Shown here one piece after another: positions 10,588 through 21,401 of a stretch of 64,000 nt of DNA. The stretch's first letter is position 1. Each line of letters starts with the position of its first letter. The DNA is from Prorocentrum cordatum (lineage: Eukaryota > Sar > Dinophyceae > Prorocentrales > Prorocentraceae), in the NCBI GenBank assembly GCA_963575745.1, contig CAUYUJ010008113.1:886320-950319 (forward strand), in the 5' to 3' direction. Position numbers and translations under genes: made by a program. A model generated the notes under the pieces. That model made no database searches. It was not told the DNA's origin and worked only from the letters and a program-made list of their open reading frames with translations.

Positions 10588-11260
10588 CGCCGAGGGCGCT
10601 GGCACCTCGGCGCGCGGCAGCGCGTCGGACAGTGGCAGCCCAGGCCTGGCGCCCGCGAGCGGGGCAAGTACTGCCTCGAGCACCGCGTCGCTGAGCAGCG
10701 CGTCGGGCGCTTGCATCTCGACGTCGACCAGCTCGCTTCGGAGAGCAGCGGCCCGTCGCGGAGCAACGCGACCGGCACTGGCGGCGCTTCGTCGACGAGC
10801 GCGCTTGAGAGCAGGGGCGCGACCCGGACGCCCGTGGGCGGGGCGAGCGCAACCTCGGGAACCGCGTCGCGCAGCAGCGCGGCGAGTACTGACATCTCGG
10901 CGGGCAACAGCGCGTCGCAGAGCAGCTGCGTGACCCTGACGCTCGCAAGAGAGAGACGCGCTGCCTCGAGTGCCGCGTCGTTGGCCCCCAGCACCTCGTC
11001 GGCGACCGCCGCGGCGGGCGCGGGCGCGGCGACGTCGAGCAGCGCGCCGGAAAACGGCAGCTCGACTCTGATGTCCACGAGTGGGGCGAGTACTGCCTCG
11101 AGCGCCACGTCGCTGAGCAACGCGACGGATGCGGGCATCTCGATCTCGGGCAGCATCGCGTCGGAGAGCGCCAGCGCTGCTCTGGCGCCCACTCCGCGAT
11201 TGGCGCGAGCACCGCCTCGATTGCCGCGCTGCTGTCCACTGCGGCGGGCACCAACGGGAC
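10588..11260 (-). pseudogene. Degenerate 38-residue repeat protein, frame-broken
   Basis: Read from 11,260 down, the minus strand encodes about six imperfect units of roughly 38 residues. Unit landmarks are ALLSDAVLEAVLAPL, a variable RVELPLSDALL-like segment and a VPAPVALL linker. The pattern starts in one frame (about 11,260-11,189), moves to a second (11,183-10,737) and to a third (10,737-10,588). Each shift resumes the repeat in phase, so single-base indels in a formerly continuous gene fit better than chance. Composition is Ala/Leu/Val/Asp-rich, suggesting helical repeats. I do not recognise the family. No start, stop or splice sites are assigned. The alternative is a GC-rich satellite of about 114 bp that is open by chance. 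Confidence 0.45.
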
Positions 11261-11682
11261 ACGGGTCCTCGAACGGAGGACGGGGCGCGACGCCGCGCTC
11301 GAGGGCGGCCGGGCAACGCCCGCTCGCGCAACCGCGATTGCGCGCCCGGGGAAGTCTGGCTCGACGCGTAAGAGAGTACCGCGGGCGCGGCATTGAAGCC
11401 CCACTGGTTCTCCTGAGGGCCAGCCGCGATCGGCGGCCCCCTCTCGCCCTGGACCCGCGGCGGAAGAACAGGGGGTCTACGGGCAGGCAGAAGGGGTCTC
11501 CGCCGTGGCGGCGCCCACCGGAACGTGAGGGTTCAAAAGTATCCTGAAGGCGCGCCATAGGACTCCGCGGTCAGGACCCCGTCCCGAAAGGTCGTGCGGG
11601 GCCCTGGCGATGCTGACGCTCGCCTCTTTCTTTGCTCGTGCGCGAGCGCGGGCGCGAGGAGGGCCCCGACATCGCTGGCGCC

Positions 11683-11722
11683 AGTGGCTACCCACCAAAC
11701 CACCCCAACCCAACCCGAAGTC
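11683..11722. repeat. Left inverted repeat CCACCCCAACCCAACCCGAAG
   Basis: The word CCACCCCAACCCAACCCGAA is matched in inverse orientation at about 12,297-12,335. A second pair frames 30,682-30,869. Reading that second element on the minus strand, similarity continues past the terminal word toward 11,780, so the two loci share a family. Confidence 0.6.
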
Positions 11723-11779
11723 GTCGTTGGACCCTCCGATTGCCAGCGGGGGGACGTTTTGGAGCATCTGAAAAATACA

Positions 11780-11826
11780 ATGGCTCAAGCCATTTTGGCT
11801 CAAAAGGGTGTCTAGTCTGGCTCAAG
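11780..11826 (+). other. Tandem spliced-leader relics (dinoflagellate SL)
   Basis: AGCCATTTTGGCTCAA at 11,788-11,803 is a 16-base match to the dinoflagellate spliced leader. It is preceded directly by GGCTCAAG (11,782-11,789), the 3' end of another leader, so the two join exactly at the internal AG of the leader. A third worn copy ends in GGCTCAAG at 11,819-11,826. Retroposed trans-spliced mRNAs re-spliced after insertion are known to leave this signature. No GT follows the leader, so it is not an SL RNA gene. Confidence 0.75.
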
Positions 11827-11899
11827 TCTGGCACGCAGGGCACCCCTTTCCACTCTATACGTACTCCCTTTCACTTTCTACTTACATCCCTCATACACC

Positions 11900-12604
11900 A
11901 TGGTTGCTCGTGTCCCTCTCGATTTGGAAACAGAGTTGGAGCAAGTGATGGCGTCGCCGCCTACCTCAAAACATACACGTCTGGCCGGCACCCCCGTCAA
12001 AGATGTTCTAACCACCCCTTGGGAGAGGATGAAGGAGCAGAAAATAGCACGCACTGGGCACAGTCCAAACTCTCCGTTCGCCCCATTGCTCGGGGACGTG
12101 ACAGAGACGCACGAGGGGCAGGGCAATGCAGGCTACGTTCGTATGGCGTTCGTTCAAGCCCGCGTGCTTCGAGTGCTTCGTGTGGCGTTTGGCCACGCCT
12201 CTGTGCTTCGAGCGTTTCGAGTGACGTTTGGTCACTTGTATTTTTCCTGCCAACGCGTCCACCTGGACACAAGGTTTCTGTCTGTCTGTCTGGGACCTTC
12301 GGGTTGGGTTGGGGTGGCTTGGCAAATGGTGAGCCAGGGAAACTCTCTCCTCGGATCCGCCGCGGCGCGGCGTCGAGGGCGCAGGCCCAAACGCCAGCTT
12401 CAGCGCCTAACCGTTGTTCAAACCAGCCGGGCACCTGACCCCAAATGGCAACAGACGTCGGGCAAAGGAAGAGGATACACTAACGTGTCGGCACACGGGG
12501 GCAGCGCAAGGCATGGCATGACATCGGCACATGAGCTAACATTGCATGGTATGCCATGGCATGGCATGGCACGGGACAGTATAGCATGGCATGGTACCAA
12601 GTAG
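11900..12604 (+). CDS. Putative spliced-leader retrogene, unknown protein
   Basis: The ATG at 11,900 lies in an ACACCATGG context, 74 bases after the last leader relic, as expected for an mRNA copy with a short 5' UTR. The first 75 residues or so have balanced, protein-like composition (start MVARVPLDLETELEQVMAS, later PWERMKEQKIARTG). From about residue 80 the frame enters a 42-bp in-phase tandem repeat (VLRVLRVAFGHAS, VLRAFRVTFGHL). It then crosses the right inverted repeat at about 12,297 and GCATG repeats, so the original C-terminus is probably lost. I recognise no family, signal peptide or membrane segment. Intact N-terminus with a foreign tail suggests a truncated retrocopy. Whether it is expressed cannot be judged. 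Confidence 0.45.
   Translation: MVARVPLDLETELEQVMASPPTSKHTRLAGTPVKDVLTTPWERMKEQKIARTGHSPNSPFAPLLGDVTETHEGQGNAGYVRMAFVQARVLRVLRVAFGHASVLRAFRVTFGHLYFSCQRVHLDTRFLSVCLGPSGWVGVAWQMVSQGNSLLGSAAARRRGRRPKRQLQRLTVVQTSRAPDPKWQQTSGKGRGYTNVSAHGGSARHGMTSAHELTLHGMPWHGMARDSIAWHGTK
12297..12335. repeat. Right inverted repeat of the 11.68 kb element
   Basis: CTTCGGGTTGGGTTGGGGTG is the reverse complement of the left arm at 11,683-11,722, closing a unit of about 650 bp that contains the spliced-leader relics and the retrogene N-terminus. Confidence 0.6.
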
Positions 12605-12605
12605 C
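12413..12605. repeat. Copy of 8.79 kb block, then GCATG repeats
   Basis: About 12,413-12,500 matches 8,788-8,880 (CAACAGACGTCGGGCAAAG, GTGTCGGCACACGGGGGC). From about 12,510 to 12,605 the DNA iterates GGCATGGCAT-like 5/10-bp words, related in style to those at 56,360-56,460. Confidence 0.65.
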
Positions 12606-12720
12606 CCAGCATTGCATATCACAACATTGCAGAGCAAGCCATGGAATTGCAGAATAGCCGCACATCAGATAACACCGAGCTGCACGTCATGGCTGCATGA
12701 ACGGTGCAGCCAGAAAACCG

Positions 12721-12950
12721 TGGAGGACCGACAATGTGGAGTTGAGGCCGTTGTTGCAGCGGGAGCTACATTTTGAAGGACCGACAGCGGGGAATTGAAG
12801 CCAGCGCTGCAGCGTAAGCACCATGCGTAAAGACCAAAAGCGTGGAACTTAGACCAGCGCTACAGTGGGAGTACGATTTCGAAAGAAACGAAACGCGGGA
12901 ATGAGGCCAGCACTGCAGCGGGAACTCCAAATTGAAGGACCAACAACGAT
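12721..12950. repeat. About 62-bp tandem repeat
   Basis: Four units carry GAAGGACCGACAGCGGGGAA-type starts and a GCCAGCGCTGCAGCGGGA-type middle. A lone related copy appears near 13,262-13,330. Confidence 0.7.
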
Positions 12951-15500
12951 CGGATAGGAAACCCTACCAGAAAGACAAACATGTCAAATCCTGTGTGCAA
13001 TACGCTGCGCGGAGAAGGCGGGACGTCTTCGGGACGAAGTCAGGAGAGAGATAAGAGTAGTACTCATAAGGTGTAAGTGTAGAGAGGGCAAGCTCAGTGC
13101 GCTCGCACCGTATCTGACATCCTGCCCCAATTGCGCAGATCTTGCTTTTGATCCCTTCCCACTGCGCTGGCCAGGGGAAAGGGGAAAAGAGGGGCGACGA
13201 CGACGAGGAAAGAAGGAATCGGATCCAGAGATGTGGCACACGCTGGGGCGAGACCGCCAGCCTGAACGACGGGAAACAGCGCCGATCCTGAAAGAGGCCC
13301 TAACGCTGCAGCAGGAGCACCATCCTGAAAAAACAACTGTGAATGGACAGATCTTGACATGTTGTATGACAGTGATGCACGGGGGAGACGGAGCGCGACG
13401 CGAAACCACAGAGTCAGCGGCGAAGGGAAAGCAGCTCTCAGAGTGAGTCATTATGGGGAGGGGCGAAGAGGGGAGTGGGAAAGGGCGAGGGAGACGGAGA
13501 CAGAAAGGGAGGGGGAGAGAGGAGAGACTGGGGAGTGGGGAGGAGGGACGCGTGCGTGCCTATCTTGTCAGGTGCTTGTGTGGCGAGGGGGGAAAGGAGA
13601 GGGGATGGAGGGAGGAGAGCAAGAGGGGTGGGGTCCGGAATGCCAGAGGCCGATGTGGCGGCGAGGGAAGATGACAGTCGCTTCTGGACCACATCGCGCC
13701 AATGCGGGGCGGGGCCACGTGCCACAACGATAAAAAACCAGATCGGCAATCAGCGCGTGGGTTAAGAGCGCAACCATGTAGTCCACGCGGTAACCTGCAC
13801 CGGCACGGGACACGTCAGAGAAATGAGCAAAGTAGATTGGAAGTTGCACACCCCGCCAGCTGGAGCATCAATTCGCTTATCCACAGGTGTGGCACTACCT
13901 TCTCACACTTTCGCGTAAGAGTTTGGAATGGACAAGCTACATTTGCATACCAAGTCTGCCGACACTCTCAACGCCGTCGTGCCTGACCCAACATCGTAAA
14001 CGACTTGGAACTACGTCCTCGGAGCCTTCTTTGGGAGAACGGAAAGGCGAGAGGGAGGGATCGAGCGAGGGGGCGGGGGGAGGGGGAGACGGGGGCAAGG
14101 GAGAGTGGGATGCAGGGGCAGGGGCAGCTGGGGGTGGAGGAGGGGCCGTAAAAGTTTCGATGGCGCAGCCAAGGAAAGGTCAAGTCAGGACCAGCAGCTG
14201 CCGAGCGGCCCTCGCGAAGTGGGCTGCCGCGGCGGCACGGAAGCCGCCGCAGGACCGAACGGCCCAGCGTCGAACTTCCCCGGGGCAGCACGACAGGCAA
14301 GGAGCCGCGACGGGCGATCCCTCTCGAGAGATGCCAGGCCGGGCAGAGAAACGTAGCGGGCACGGAACGCGCAAGCACGGCGCGAAGATCGGGCGGCAGC
14401 GAACGCAGGGAAGGAGGGGCGGGCAAGGACGAAGTAAGAGAAGGGCAATGGCGGGGAGGGGCGGGAGCAAATCATCGCTGGGCCGCGTCAGAACCGCCGC
14501 CTGCTCAAAGTCCTACGAGATTCCCTCCTCCTCCTCTTCCCGCACCGGCTTTCCGGCGCAAGCTAGAGGTCCAATAATCGAAACAAAAACCATGCAGAAA
14601 ATGTGCCCATCCCCCCTCCTTCTAGAAGGGCATGCTTGCAAGCGAGGACCCCAAACAGTGGGTTCTTGCAGACTTGATGTGGAACCTCTGCGGTGCAATA
14701 TGTAAAGTTGTGTTTGTTTTTTGTGTTGTATCTGATTTGTATGTTTGTTTCTCTCTCTCTCTCTCTGTCCCTCTCTTTCTCTCCGGGTTCCGCTGACGCC
14801 GCCGCGAAAAGTCCTCGGGGCGACGCGGTTCTCCGCCGCGGGGCAAGGGTCGACTCGCGCGCCCGCCCCGCACTGCTCATCAGCGCCGCGCCGCAGGAGC
14901 ACCTGCGGGGCCGCGCCCCGAGGCCGACACCCCCTGCACTGCCCCCCCGTCGGAGGACAGCGCCCGCGGCCGTGCCCCGATGCCGACGCCGTGCGCAACC
15001 GCGCCCCGAGGCCGGCACTTCCGCGCCGACCCCCCCCCCCGCGCGCTGGAGCGGCGAGGCTCGACGAGGGGCGCGCGCGGGGCCGCGCCCTGAGGCCGAC
15101 GCCCCCGGTTCCGCCTGGGCGGCGGCCCGCCAGCGGGCGACGCGGGGGCATCAGGCCGCGCTGCGCCGCCGCCATCGCCGGGAGCTGCGGCCGCGGGCGC
15201 GCCGATGATCGCCGGGCCTGCCCCAGCGCCGCGCGCAGCGCGGGCCGCCGCTGGCGCGCCTTTCGCAGCCCCGCCTTCTTGCCCCCCCCCCGCGTCGCCA
15301 CGGCGCCCCATGCGACGCCGCCGCCGCCGCCGCCGCCACTTGGACCTGGCCGGCGCATCCTGCCCCAACTGGCGCGGCCACGGCTGGCGTCAGCGTCGCG
15401 AAGATGAAACGGACGACAACGCTTCTCGCGGCAAACCCCCCCGCGCCCGACCTGGCGCAGCCCGGCGCGGTCGCCGCGGCAGCAGAGCCTGACGCAGCTT
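12951..15500. other. Purine-rich then CpG-rich DNA, no supported gene
   Basis: Contains GGGAGAG-rich DNA (13,450-13,640 and 14,030-14,140), a (CT)n tract (14,749-14,785) and, at about 14,800-15,110, a degenerate repeat of GGCCGCGCCCCGAGGCCGAC. Long frames occur on both strands in the CpG-rich part, but none shows a motif or splice support. Confidence 0.4.
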
Positions 15501-16472
15501 GGTCACGTGGCGAACAGGGGATATAAAACGCATGCCTCTCGTGTCCTGCAGCCCCCTGGGGTTTCTGCGCGGGCGCGCGGCTAGCGCCTTGCCCCGGGCG
15601 CTCTCAGCGCTTGCAGTCCTGGCTGCGGTCCTTGGACGCGGCCGCGATGCCGCCCCGGTTTCGCTGCCCTGGCGCCGCCGCCCTGGCTGGCCGCGCCGGC
15701 GCGCTCGCCGCGGGCTTTTTCGACCTGCGAACGCCCCCCCCTCTCCGCTCGCCGCGGCCGCCGCGCCTCCCCGCCCCCCTCTTGCATGCACGCAATTAGT
15801 TGGCCGAGCGGCCCCGACTACTGCGAACGCCTGCGCGGATTGCTCTCCCGCGCAGCGGCGGAAAAAATGTCAGCGGCACTCGGCTCAGGAACCCAATCCC
15901 GCCATTGCGTCGCGCTGCCCGGGGGGCGGCCGCGGGCCATGATGATCAAGGGCCCGCTCGCACACTGGAGAGCCCTGTCCCTGGTGGGCCCCCCCCAGAC
16001 CACCCGGGCCGGTGGGCATTGTGGGCGCGGGGCCTCCAATGAGCTCCTCTGCGCCCAATATGTAAATTACTCCGACTGTGAGGAGAACGTAGCCAGCAGC
16101 CTCAAGACGCACATATCTCGGCGGCTGACTTGTAATGCAGCTCGCAGGTGCAGCGCCAAACATGAGCAACTCCTTGAATCCCCGAGTCAAGACAGTCACA
16201 ACAAACGATTATGGCGAAGGCTTAGAAGGCATCAAAGCATCCTACAAGTCAGACAGTGCTGAATCTGACCCGGTGGCTAAGAGAGGGGGCATCTCCGCCC
16301 GAGCCATCCCGGGCCGAGATTGCTGGGATCAAGGATCAGGAACCGACCTTGCCACTCGCCAGATTTCTTCCAACTTGTGCTCGTTTAAACTTAGACGGGC
16401 CCCCTCGCGCAGCTCGGGGTGGGTGGCGGGCCAGGCCCCCCAGCCCCAGTCTCAAGTGGTCCTTTGTCGCAG
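15501..16472 (+). other. Possible coding-derived DNA upstream of an exon
   Basis: A frame from 15,786 to 16,262 (+) has fairly balanced composition (segments SLVGPPQTTRAGG and CAQYVNYSDCEENVASSLK), but the opposite strand is also open and equally plausible. I see no splice site that would tie it to the exon at 16,473. Confidence 0.2.
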
Positions 16473-16734
16473 TTGCTCGAGGTGCCACGCGTGCTCGGCA
16501 ACCATCAGGAGGGAGCATTGAGGCTCCTTGCAATGGACGTCGAGGCTGCCCACCAGAGCGGATGCATGCCATTGCCCGTCGTGGTCACGGCCCGGTTGCT
16601 CCTCCAAGCAGTGGTGGCACCTCGCAACGCGCTACTCGCGCACGACGAGGGGGAAGTCAAGATGCGCGGCAAGGGGGGCCAGTGCCTCCACCAGTCGAAA
16701 GAAGCGGTGAAATCCTGGAGTTTTCTTTGCAGAG
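16473..16734 (+). CDS. Candidate internal exon, unknown protein
   Basis: A 262-bp block is bounded by an acceptor (CCTTTGTCGCAG ending at 16,472) and a strong donor (AGAG, then GTGAGC from 16,735). The frame enters in phase 0 and leaves in phase 1. It encodes about 87 residues with balanced, helical-looking composition, starting LLEVPRVLGNHQEGALRLL, with a hydrophobic run (PLPVVVTARLLLQAVVAP) and a charged end (KMRGKGGQCLHQSKEAVK). The other two frames are Arg/Pro/Gly-rich and less protein-like. No family is recognised. The neighbouring exons were not found, and the foldback at 16.8-18.8 kb would lie inside the downstream intron. Confidence 0.4.
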
Positions 16735-16834
16735 GTGAGCACCAAGATTTCACAGGGCCAGGTCGGGCCATTCTCCCTGCATGGAACGACTTACAGACAT
16801 CACCCTGCCAACAAAACTCATGTCTCTCTATATG

Positions 16835-18830
16835 TACATGCAAGTATGTATGTGTTTATATATGTATATATACATATATCTGTATAGGCATACGTGTACA
16901 AATAAACACACGTGCGTATACATACACACAAAGTCATACATTTTCTCTTGAAACGTATTCACGTGAATCATCTTCTTTTTCCTCCTTCCCTTCTCCTTGA
17001 CCGTCCTCCCCCTTCTCCAAAAACAATTCCTCCTCCTCCTCCTCGCCCATCCTTCTCCTCCTCATTCTCCTTTGCGTTGCCTCCTCTTTGTACCAATAAA
17101 AAACAAGAATACACAGTGTTTGGCGCCCTCGATGCAAGGCAACTCTGTTTTTTTTGTTTGCTGGTATATTTGATGTTTGTTGTCTAGGATGCAAGGAAAC
17201 ACTGCGTATGTTTGGTTATCTATGTTGGCTTTGGAAGCGCAAGTGCTCCCCGCGGCCTCCTCCCAGCACCTCCTCCTTTCCTTTCCTCCTCCTTGTTGCA
17301 AAGCAAGGGAACCAAACTTACACACTGTTTGGCGCCCTCGCTGCAAGGAAACGCTGTGTATGTTCGGTGCTTCTGGTTTTCTGGATTTGGGATGCAAGGA
17401 AACATTGTGTAGTTTGGGTTATTTTGTTGTTTGTTCGGTTTGGGCAGCTCAAGTGCTCCCCGCGGCCTCCTCCCAGCACCTCATCATTTCCTTTCCTCCT
17501 CCTTGCTGCAAAACAAAACCAAAGGAATCGCTGTATTGTTGGTGTTTCTGGTGTTTGGGGTTTGGGATGCAGGGAAGCATTGTGTACGTTTGGATATTTG
17601 TTTTTGGGGGAGGCGCAACTGTTCCCCGCGGCCTCCTCCCAGCACCTCCTCCTTTCCTTTCCTCCTCCTTATGCGACCCTACCTAGGAGTTGGAACCCCT
17701 AGGAAAGCAGCATTAGTAGTAACAGTAACGCTAAGCTAAAGCTAAGCTAAAGCTAAGCTAAAGCTAAGCTAAAACTAAGCCACAGCTAAGCTAAAGCTAA
17801 GCTAAATCTAAGCTCAAGCTAAGATAAAGCTAAGCTAAAGCTAAGCTAAAGCTAAGCTAAAGCTAAGCTAAAGCTAAGCTAACGCTAAGCTAAAGCTAAG
17901 CTAAAGCTGAGCAACAGCTAAGCTAAAGCTAAGCTACAGCTAAGCTAAAGCTAAAGCTAAGCTAAAGCTAAGTTAAAGCTAAGCTAAACCTAAGCTAAAG
18001 CTAAGCTAAAGCGAAGCTACAGCTAAGCTCAAGCTAAGCTCAAGCTACGCTAAAGCTAAGCTAAAGCTAAGCTAAACGCTAAGCGAAAAGCTAAGCGAAA
18101 CGCTAAGCTAAAGCTGAGCTACAGCCAAGCTAAAGCTAAGCTAAAGCTAAGCTAAAGCTAAAGTTCCCAGGGGACTGGGGGAACCGCCCGGGGCGCTTTC
18201 CACTGCCCGGCCCCTTTAAGCTAAGAGAGTAAGAACCCTTCTAGGCAGAGCCTAGGTAGGGAACAAACATACACAGTGTTTGGCGCCCTCGGCGCAAGGA
18301 GACGCTGTATGTTTGGTGTTTCTGGCCTTTTTGGTTTAGGGTGCACGGAAGCATTTTGTATGTTTGGTTATTTTGTTTTTTGGGGTTTGGGAGCTCCGGA
18401 AAAGACGGAGGACGTGCTGGAGGGAGGCCGCGGGAAACACTTGAGCTTCCAAAACCCTCAAAAAACATACACAGTGTGTCCTTGCATCTTAAACCAAAAA
18501 ACTGAAACACCAAACATACACAGCGTTTTCTTGCATCGAGGGCGCCAAACACTGTGTATTCTTCTTTCTTGCGTTACTACAAAGAGGGAACGGAAAAAAA
18601 GGGCAATGCGGTGGAGGAGGAAGGGCGAGGAGGAGGATGAGGAGGAGGAGGAGGAATTGTGTTTGGAGAAGGGGGATGACAGAAGAAGAGAAGTGAATGA
18701 TGAATAAGAAAATGATAACTGTGAAAACGACTCAAGAGAACGTATGATCTTGGGGCAACCGTATATTCACACACATATATATATATGTATATATATACAT
18801 GTATATATATATATATATGTGTATGCATAA
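16835..18830. mobile_element. 2-kb foldback-like inverted repeat with AAGCT core
   Basis: The left arm (about 16,835-17,700) and right arm (about 18,250-18,830) are inverted copies. Outermost is TATATATA/TGTATA DNA. Then come TTTTCTCTTGA paired with TCAAGAGAACG, a CCCCCTTCTCCAAAA-AACAATTCC block and its complement, CTC tracts, and ACACAGTGTTTGGCGCCCTCG with CGAGGGCGCCAAACACTGTG. Inside the left arm GTGCTCCCCGCGGCCTCCTC recurs at about 17,242, 17,451 and 17,619. No transposase frame is present, so if mobile it is non-autonomous. Confidence 0.7.
17736..18165. repeat. 11-bp AAAGCTAAGCT array
   Basis: About 430 bp of AAAGCTAAGCT units with occasional ACAGCT, CAAGCT and CGCT variants, dense in the palindrome AGCT. 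It occupies the centre of the inverted repeat. Confidence 0.9.
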
Positions 18831-20069
18831 GCGCGCATCGTGCACCCGCGGGTTCTCGCGCGACTTGCTCCGAAAAAGAAAAGAACAACTTTTCTCCTAG
18901 AGGTCAAAGGTGGCCCCCCGACGGCCCGAGACTCCCCAAGGAGACTCCAAAGCGCCCTCCAAGAGGGTCCCGCGAAACCAAAGACCTTGCCCACCCACCC
19001 CCAAACAAAAAATGAAAACAAAACAACGCTCAAGGGATGTCAGCGCTCTCTCCACGCCAGGCTCTCGACGCTCCGAAATGGGCCAAGAGGCTTCCAAAAT
19101 CAGAAGAGGGAGGGAGGGGGCCCAAGACGGCGCAGCAGGCCACCAAAACGGCCCGCGGGAGACCCTAGAAGGCCTCGAAAGGCGGAATCCGCTCGGACAC
19201 GTCGCGCCCCTCGCTCCAAGATGACCCCCGAGATCGCCAGCAGGCCCCCGGGAGGAACCCCGCAGCACCAGCGGGCCCCAAACATCGAACGCCCAAGGCA
19301 TGCTCCTGGAAGCCTCCAAAAGGCCCCCGATGGGGCCCCAGGGCACGCCAGAACAACCTCCAAGAGACCCCTGCTAGACATCCGAAGATGCGCCCACAGG
19401 CATCCACGAGACCCCTGACCTACAACGTCGGCAGGGCGGCCGAGAGGGCCGAAGGCAATTACGCACATAGATTCACAAGAAACTGAGCGGCCCTTGCGAA
19501 AGCGGCGGGTTGACGGTGGTCGAATCCATTGTAACGCTGGTGCTTTCAGACAAGATGAAGACTGGCCTTCCCCCGCTGTGGAAAACGGGCTATAGTTCAC
19601 ATTCGCACATGATCCTAGGCGGACTTCAAGAAAGCGGCGGACTGGCGGTGGCCGAATGCACGAGCACGCTGCGCGTTTCCAACCGCAGGCAGCCAGATGT
19701 TTGATGCGCTTTCCCGTGGGCAAACATGGCATCCACATTATCTTGGGTCCCATGTCCCGTAAAACGCACATGGTGGCGGGGCAGTGGTCGGAGAAAATCG
19801 AAGACGACGCCGGCGAAAAGGCTCTCCTGCGCAGGTCTCGAAGGCCACGACTGGCTGCAAGAGCGCCCCTGACGCGCCGCCAGTCTGCGCGACTGGCGAA
19901 GGCGGGCAGCGCGCTTCTCACATCGCCTCGCCGAGGCGGGGCGCTTCTATTTACCGCGGCCCTGGATCGGCTGAAGGCTCAGCGCCTTCGCGCGCGCGCC
20001 GGCGGAAGGTCTTGCGCGCCGAAAACAATGGGCCACAATCCGTCGCCTTCTTGCGTGCAAGGGCGTAAA
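18831..20069. other. CCAAGA-type DNA and a 132-bp duplication
   Basis: About 18,900-19,400 resembles the CCCAAGAGGCC satellites found at 40-48 kb, though more degenerate. At 19,495 and 19,626 a unit containing GAAAGCGGCGG, then GGCGGTGG(T/C)CGAAT, is duplicated with a 132-bp period. No gene is supported. Confidence 0.45.
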
Positions 20070-20118
20070 ATGACGGAATGCGCGCTCCCCTTCGGAAGGG
20101 GGGCGCGCATTCCGTCAT
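20070..20118. other. 24-bp stem hairpin at the retroelement 3' end
   Basis: ATGACGGAATGCGCGC at 20,070-20,085 pairs with GCGCGCATTCCGTCAT at 20,103-20,118. The inner CCCCTT/AAGGGG extends the stem with a single mismatch. The hairpin overlaps the stop of the recombinase-like frame, so it may be a terminal structure of the element. Confidence 0.75.
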
Positions 20119-21401
20119 CTTCGCAGCTCGGCGCGCGGAGATGCGTCTTTGACGAAACTGCGGTCGAGGATGCCGTTGATCAGGGCGTCGCCCTGCCCGC
20201 CCGACTCGGTTCGCCCCGCCCCGGCACTGGTCGCCATCGCGAGGCCCCAACCAATGTGGCGCGGGCCCCGCTGCCTCAACAAGGGAGGCAGCAGATCCTC
20301 CGTCTCGATGTCCAGCAGGGCGCCAGGCCTAACGCGCGCGTCAACTTGCAGCATCGCAGCCAAGGCGCACCAGGAGAAGAAAGCTTCGCTCTTGAGCAGC
20401 AACCGTCGGGCGATGAACCAAGGCGCTTCGATCGGGCAAGGATCGCGGATGCGCCCCGGCATCTGTCGCGGCTGGCCCGTTAAGGCTGCCTTGGCCTCGG
20501 GCGACGCGCGTCCGCCTCGACCGAGGTGCGCCTGGTGCAGCAGCGCGCTGCCGCAGAGTGTCCACCTGCCCAGCTGCGGCCGTTCTCGCTGGGCGCGCAG
20601 CCACTCGAAGTAGTCCGACGTAGCAAAGTTGGCCACCTCTGGGGCATGGGGGCCAGGGCGTCCGTCGGCCGCCCACGCCTTGAACCCGTGAGCTCGGCCA
20701 CCTCGGCTTTGCACGTCGCGAGGATAGTTGGGCGCCACGCTGCGCCGTGCGAGGTGTCGAGGCTGGGGAGCTGGTCCGCGCCGAACCGCAAGCGGTCGAA
20801 CGACCCGGCACCGTCTGCCTCCATGCTCCCGCGAGCACTCGGGCGCGCTGCCGCCAGGGCCCCTCGACGCGCGCGATGAGCCGACGGGGGGCGATGCCGA
20901 CGTCCTCGCCGCGGCCGCTCGCCACTCGTCCAAGCACCCTCGCTGACGACGTCTGAGACATAGCGCGGCCGCTTGCCCTAGACTGGCCGAAGCAGAAATG
21001 CGACGGGCCGCGGCATTCTGAACTACAGGGCAGTCGCGATGACGAGGGGCTCCAGCCAGAATCAGACGAGCTACACTGAAATAGAACGTTGAGCAAAAGA
21101 CCCCCGTGACACGGGAGGCCTGCATCCGACGAGAAACACTTCGGACATCATCCCACACTCGGATCTTCCCTATGACAACGGTCTGCGAGTGGGCCCCTAG
21201 ACAACGCCTGGCCAACGCATCCATGCCACGCAAGGTACTGAACAATCCAATCGGCTTCTTGATCGCACCCTCAAATCCACAAGCGCGGAACTCAACGCCT
21301 GCAACGCGGGCGCCAGCAGCGATTTCCTGCAATGGCCCAAAGCCCCAGGACGCAAAGTAAGCGCATTCCCGAGGACATAGACAAGATTTGGAATCAGACA
21401 C
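20115..21401 (-). pseudogene. Tyrosine-recombinase-like domain of retroelement (degenerate)
   Basis: The minus-strand frame ends in a segment I match to the recombinase region of dinoflagellate retroelement proteins. WCALAAMLQVDARVRPGALL corresponds to the usual LLQFDAYLRPGELL-type helix with its Arg-Pro-Gly-Glu signature (RVRPG at 20,336-20,322). Next comes DIETEDLLPP, a GWGLAMA strand, then a GDALINGILDRS-like segment in place of the usual DESVLLDS. The catalytic Glu of RPGE is Ala. The downstream HxxR and Tyr blocks are absent because the frame stops at 20,115 beside the hairpin. The upstream half of the frame is Arg/Ala-rich and probably shifted. The domain cannot be catalytic. Family assignment is from memory of dinoflagellate gene models. 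Confidence 0.5.

Noticed and set aside
15500-15540. TATAAAA motif near 15,521 as a promoter
   Set aside because: Dinoflagellate promoters are not known to use a canonical TATA box, and no supported gene starts downstream.
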